Source of the DNA: Paracoccaceae bacterium
GTDB taxonomy: Bacteria > Pseudomonadota > Alphaproteobacteria > Rhodobacterales > Rhodobacteraceae
DNA length: 15,339 bases
Reading direction: 5' to 3'
Assembly (NCBI GenBank): GCA_025458985.1
Contig: JALORM010000049.1
Coordinates: 1-15,339, forward strand
Each line of letters begins with the position of its first letter. Position 1 is the stretch's first letter. Below, one piece after another: positions 15,257 through 15,339 of the stretch. Under the pieces are notes generated by a model that was not told the origin of the DNA, did no database searches, and worked only from the letters and a program-made list of their open reading frames with translations. A program made the translations under genes and the position numbers.

Positions 15257-15339
15257 ATGCAGCATCCCCCTGCCCCCACCGAACGCAAGGCCGGTTTCGC
15301 GCTTGTCGTCGTGCTGGCCTCGCTCCTCGTCCTCGCCGC
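15257..15339 (+). CDS. gspK: T2SS minor pseudopilin GspK, 5' end only
   Basis: The first 27 codons are visible, running off the window end. The peptide has a 13-residue leader ending RKAG, then FALVVVLASLLVLA. Cleavage after G13 leaves Val rather than Glu at position +5; lack of Glu5 is the hallmark of GspK, the pseudopilin at the very tip. Its location beside gspO, gspG and the H-I-J set supports the call. Confidence 0.82.
   Translation, partial: MQHPPAPTERKAGFALVVVLASLLVLA

Overview
The window reads as the chromosome of a high-GC alphaproteobacterium, most likely Rhodobacterales. That placement is an inference from strong G/C in third codon positions, ATGA/GTGA-coupled genes, and the style of the YD-repeat and type II secretion (T2SS) proteins; no rRNA or other taxonomic marker is present. 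No tRNA, CRISPR array, transposase or integrase was found.

Positions 1-5700 (minus strand) hold the first 1900 codons of one giant secreted Rhs/YD-repeat protein whose C-terminal end lies beyond position 1. It has a clean Sec signal peptide, a cysteine-rich N-terminal region, about 660 residues of YD repeats, then a roughly 730-residue cassette made of two tandem LamG-like domains plus a further beta-rich segment. The YD repeats resume after the cassette. A 289-bp gap (5701-5989) with several inverted repeats separates it from gspE, which lies upstream on the same strand.

Positions 5990-15339 are a nearly complete T2SS locus. gspE (ATPase) runs leftward from a short divergent gap. Rightward runs a tightly coupled set: gspL, gspM, a GspC-like gene, gspD, gspF, gspH, gspI, gspJ. 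gspG (major pseudopilin) and a prepilin peptidase run leftward between gspJ and gspK, and gspK starts at 15257 and leaves the window. Together these encode the outer-membrane secretin (GspD), the inner-membrane platform (GspL, M, F and the GspC-like linker), the cytoplasmic motor (GspE), the pseudopilus (G, H, I, J, K) and the enzyme that processes the pseudopilins.

Most notable points: (1) the GspE reading frame lacks about 17 residues exactly where the conserved HIS box of secretion ATPases should be, while all other motor motifs are intact; (2) the secretin carries a lipobox and looks like a self-piloting liposecretin; (3) the Sec-exported YD-repeat/LamG protein encoded directly downstream of gspE is a good candidate for a dedicated T2SS cargo; (4) a tandemly duplicated LamG cassette interrupts its YD-repeat region; (5) an 86-nt inverted-repeat element that could fold as a multibranched structure lies between gspE and the YD-repeat gene.
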